DNA of 7,726 nucleotides from Flavobacteriaceae bacterium (GTDB lineage: Bacteria > Bacteroidota > Bacteroidia > Flavobacteriales > Flavobacteriaceae): positions 1 to 7,726 of the forward strand of contig JAESUF010000189.1 in the NCBI GenBank assembly GCA_016763215.1, in the 5' to 3' direction. A program made the translations under genes and the position numbers. Position 1 is the stretch's first letter, and every line of letters starts with the position of its first letter. The notes beneath the pieces are model-generated. The model saw only the letters and a program-made list of their open reading frames with translations. It had not been told where the DNA came from and made no database searches. Shown piece after piece: positions 6,130-7,726 of this stretch.

Positions 6130-6792
6130 TTGAAAAGAGAAATTATAATTACTTCAGATGGTTCTACAACCATCCATTTACCTGATTGGAATGAACAATA
6201 CCATTCCAAACATGGTGCAATTCAAGAAGCTTATCATGTATTTATAAAACATGGACTAACACCGATTTCTAAAAAGGAACTCTCCATTTTAGAAATCGGT
6301 TTTGGTACAGGGTTGAATAGCTTTATTACGTTTTTAGAAGCCCAGAAAAATAACCGTACAATTAATTATGTTGGTGTAGAAGCCTACCCTATTGGGTTGG
6401 ATGAAGTTGCGAAATTGAATTATGTTTCTGAATTAAAGGCAACAGATTTAAAATCGTTATTTCAAACACTTCACACCTGTTCTTGGGAAGAAAAACATCA
6501 AATAACTTCTGAATTTTCTTTATGGAAGCGAAAGCAATTTTTCAACGATATAGACGATGAAGGCCAATTTGATTTAATCTATTTTGATGCTTTTGGAGCT
6601 CGTGTACAGCCTGAATTATGGACAGAGGAGATTTTTTCTAAAATGTTTGTAGCATTAAAAAATGAAGGAACACTAGTTACCTATTCAGCCAAAGGAAGTG
6701 TGCGAAGAGCAATGCAATCTGTTGGGTTTACAGTAGAACGTTTGCCAGGTCCTCCTGGAAAGCGTGAAATGTTACGAGCAACTAAAGGTTGA
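6130..6792 (+). CDS. mnmD: tRNA (mnm5s2U34) methyltransferase MnmD
   Basis: A SAM-dependent cytosolic enzyme that methylates 5-aminomethyl-2-thiouridine at the tRNA wobble position to mnm5s2U, the last step of the MnmEG pathway. It corresponds to the MnmC2 domain of E. coli MnmC without the fused FAD oxidase; at 220 residues it is a normal stand-alone MnmD. Visible motifs are the N-terminal NEQYHSKHGAIQEA (21-34), SAM-binding LEIGFGTGLN (54-63), VGVEAYP (81-87) with acidic Glu84, YFDAFGARVQPELW (151-164), TYSAKGSVRRAM (184-195) and the C-terminal GFTVERLPGPPGKREML (199-215). A TAA lies directly before the TTG at 6130, so TTG is the first possible start; the encoded MKREIIIT matches the family's usual N-terminus. 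It probably shares the DUF4920 transcript and converges on the gene ending at 6836. Confidence 0.93.
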   Translation: MKREIIITSDGSTTIHLPDWNEQYHSKHGAIQEAYHVFIKHGLTPISKKELSILEIGFGTGLNSFITFLEAQKNNRTINYVGVEAYPIGLDEVAKLNYVSELKATDLKSLFQTLHTCSWEEKHQITSEFSLWKRKQFFNDIDDEGQFDLIYFDAFGARVQPELWTEEIFSKMFVALKNEGTLVTYSAKGSVRRAMQSVGFTVERLPGPPGKREMLRATKG

Positions 6793-6835
6793 ACGTAATA
6801 TTCAGAGTATCTACATGTTACGAGTAACTAAGAGG
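6769..6835 (+). repeat. Short imperfect direct repeat of the mnmD 3' end
   Basis: The last codons of mnmD at 6769-6785 (ATGTTACGAGCAACTAA) recur at 6815-6831 as ATGTTACGAGTAACTAA. That is 16 of 17 bases identical, 46 bp apart, followed by AGG and GAGG respectively. The second copy lies between the mnmD stop and the stop of the convergent DUF1223 gene. Intervening sequence shows no further similarity. It looks like the remnant of a small local duplication. No terminator hairpin with a U-tract is evident in the interval. Confidence 0.6.
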
Positions 6836-7573
6836 CTAGAAGTCTAATTGACAGGCTCCTGTGATTTCTAGTCGGTCATTTTGAACAAAGCCGATTAATT
6901 TTAAATCCTTTTTAGTGTCAAAGTTTTCCTTCGGAAGTATAAAGCTACCTTTGTTCTGATTCTTTAATTCTAACACAAATTCTTCTAAAACGATATTGCT
7001 GTTTGTTAGTGTTCTATTGCTATTTTCTCCTTTTTTTACTTGGGTAACATGGTTTTCAAGGACAAACGCCAATTTTAGTTTTTTACCTTTCACATCTCCA
7101 GAAACATTATAATTAAACACAATATTTCCTTCTGAATTCTTATCTGAAGAAATTGTAATGGTATTTCTAGATTCTTTTTTTAGGTATGCTTTAATTCTCC
7201 TTCTTAGCTTAGTGCCATTCGATCCAATAAAATGCTCGCGTCCATTGACAACAATTTGTGGAGTATAAACTTGACGTTCTTTAAACTGATCGGCATAACG
7301 ATATTGGATCTCTGTAAATTTTCTTTTTCCAAAAGGATCTTTCCATCCCAAACGATCCCAGTAATCAACATGATATGACATTACATATACATTCAAATCT
7401 TTGTATTCCTCTTTTATTTTCCCTACCAAAATATCAGCAGGCGGACAACTACTACATCCTTGAGATGTAAATAGTTGTATTACAACAAAAGAATTTTCAG
7501 TTGAATTAAAGTCAATGTTTGTCGTTGAATTGAACAAGAAGAAACTGAATAAAAGAATTGAGAGATACTTCAT
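6836..7573 (-). CDS. DUF1223 thioredoxin-like exported protein
   Basis: This 245-residue product resembles DUF1223, a thioredoxin-fold family found in many exported bacterial proteins; its reaction is unknown and a periplasmic redox role is inference. It starts MKYLSILLFSFFLFNS, a hydrophobic signal peptide, though no clear cleavage site or lipobox is seen. The domain begins VIQLFTSQGCSSCPPAD (31-47), with the CxxC pair Cys40 and Cys43. It continues with SYHVDYWDRLGWKDPF (66-81), VYTPQIVVNGREHFIG (102-117) with Pro105 at the position of the thioredoxin cis-proline, and a C-terminal beta-rich region (about 135-235) ending GACQLDF with an extra Cys241. The ATG at 7571-7573 is the one that gives a signal peptide. 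It is divergent from the gene starting at 7686 and ends 43 bp from the convergent mnmD. Confidence 0.87.
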   Translation of the reverse strand: MKYLSILLFSFFLFNSTTNIDFNSTENSFVVIQLFTSQGCSSCPPADILVGKIKEEYKDLNVYVMSYHVDYWDRLGWKDPFGKRKFTEIQYRYADQFKERQVYTPQIVVNGREHFIGSNGTKLRRRIKAYLKKESRNTITISSDKNSEGNIVFNYNVSGDVKGKKLKLAFVLENHVTQVKKGENSNRTLTNSNIVLEEFVLELKNQNKGSFILPKENFDTKKDLKLIGFVQNDRLEITGACQLDF

Positions 7574-7656
7574 CTATAGTATTTATGACTAGAAGTTAAG
7601 TCGAAATGATTTTTGTTACTTAACAACAATAACGCTTTTATTATACGTTAAATATT

Positions 7657-7664
7657 TATCTTAG
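7657..7664 (+). promoter_or_regulatory. Candidate -7 box (TATCTTAG) for the gene at 7686
   Basis: TATCTTAG is one base from TAnnTTTG and lies 21 bp before the ATG at 7686, a spacing like that of the two better promoters in this window. No clear -33 TTG is seen. The rest of 7574-7685 is AT-rich and also upstream of the minus-strand DUF1223 gene, for which I find no good box. Confidence 0.3.
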
Positions 7665-7685
7665 TGCTTTAATTAGAATCAAACT

Positions 7686-7726
7686 ATGGAATTTCAAAGA
7701 AAATTTGGAAAGCGGAAAAGATCAAA
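7686..7726 (+). CDS. Start of an unidentified gene (partial, 13 codons)
   Basis: An ATG at 7686 opens a frame that stays open to the window edge and reads MEFQRKFGKRKRS, a strongly basic N-terminus with no signal peptide. It is too short to identify. Support comes from the promoter-like TATCTTAG 21 bp upstream and the divergent arrangement with the DUF1223 gene. The evidence is thin because any frame this short may be open by chance. Confidence 0.4.
   Translation, partial: MEFQRKFGKRKRS

Noticed and set aside
1..7726. CRISPR array, insertion sequence, prophage or defence island
   Set aside because: No spaced direct repeats, transposase, integrase, terminal inverted repeats or defence-family motifs were seen on either strand.

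Overview
The window looks like a chromosomal stretch from a member of the Bacteroidota, most likely the Flavobacteriaceae. The basis is low GC content, TAnnTTTG-type promoter boxes, few Shine-Dalgarno sites, lipoprotein signals typical of the group, and a branched-chain aminotransferase / DUF4920 / MnmD neighbourhood that I recall as common in flavobacteria. I see no phage, IS, CRISPR, tRNA or rRNA signal.

Layout. Positions 1-643 (minus) hold an exported, probably membrane-anchored protein of unknown function. Its reading frame is broken at a run of seven A, and the continuation runs off the left edge. After a 288-bp intergenic region with a 14-bp palindrome, 932-3418 (plus) encodes a large inner-membrane alpha/beta hydrolase. 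It has five predicted membrane segments, a complete Ser-Asp-His triad and a Lys/Glu-rich insert in its C-terminal region. It converges, with 4 bp to spare, on a minus-strand pair: ilvE (4367-5425) followed by a PqqB-like metallo-beta-lactamase-fold lipoprotein (3423-4367), joined by a one-base TAATG overlap. From the other side of the ilvE promoter region runs a plus-strand pair: a DUF4920 lipoprotein (real start 5545) and mnmD (6130-6792, TTG start). A DUF1223 thioredoxin-like exported protein (6836-7573, minus) converges on mnmD, and a new plus-strand gene begins at 7686.

Function. The set is mixed housekeeping and envelope genes: amino-acid metabolism (ilvE), tRNA wobble-uridine modification (mnmD), and five exported or membrane proteins of poorly known function. 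No defence or other obviously new multi-gene system is visible. The points most worth following are the A7 frameshift in the first gene, the charged insert in the hydrolase, the coupling of a cytosolic aminotransferase to a surface lipoprotein metallohydrolase, and a short imperfect copy of the mnmD 3' end just after its stop codon.
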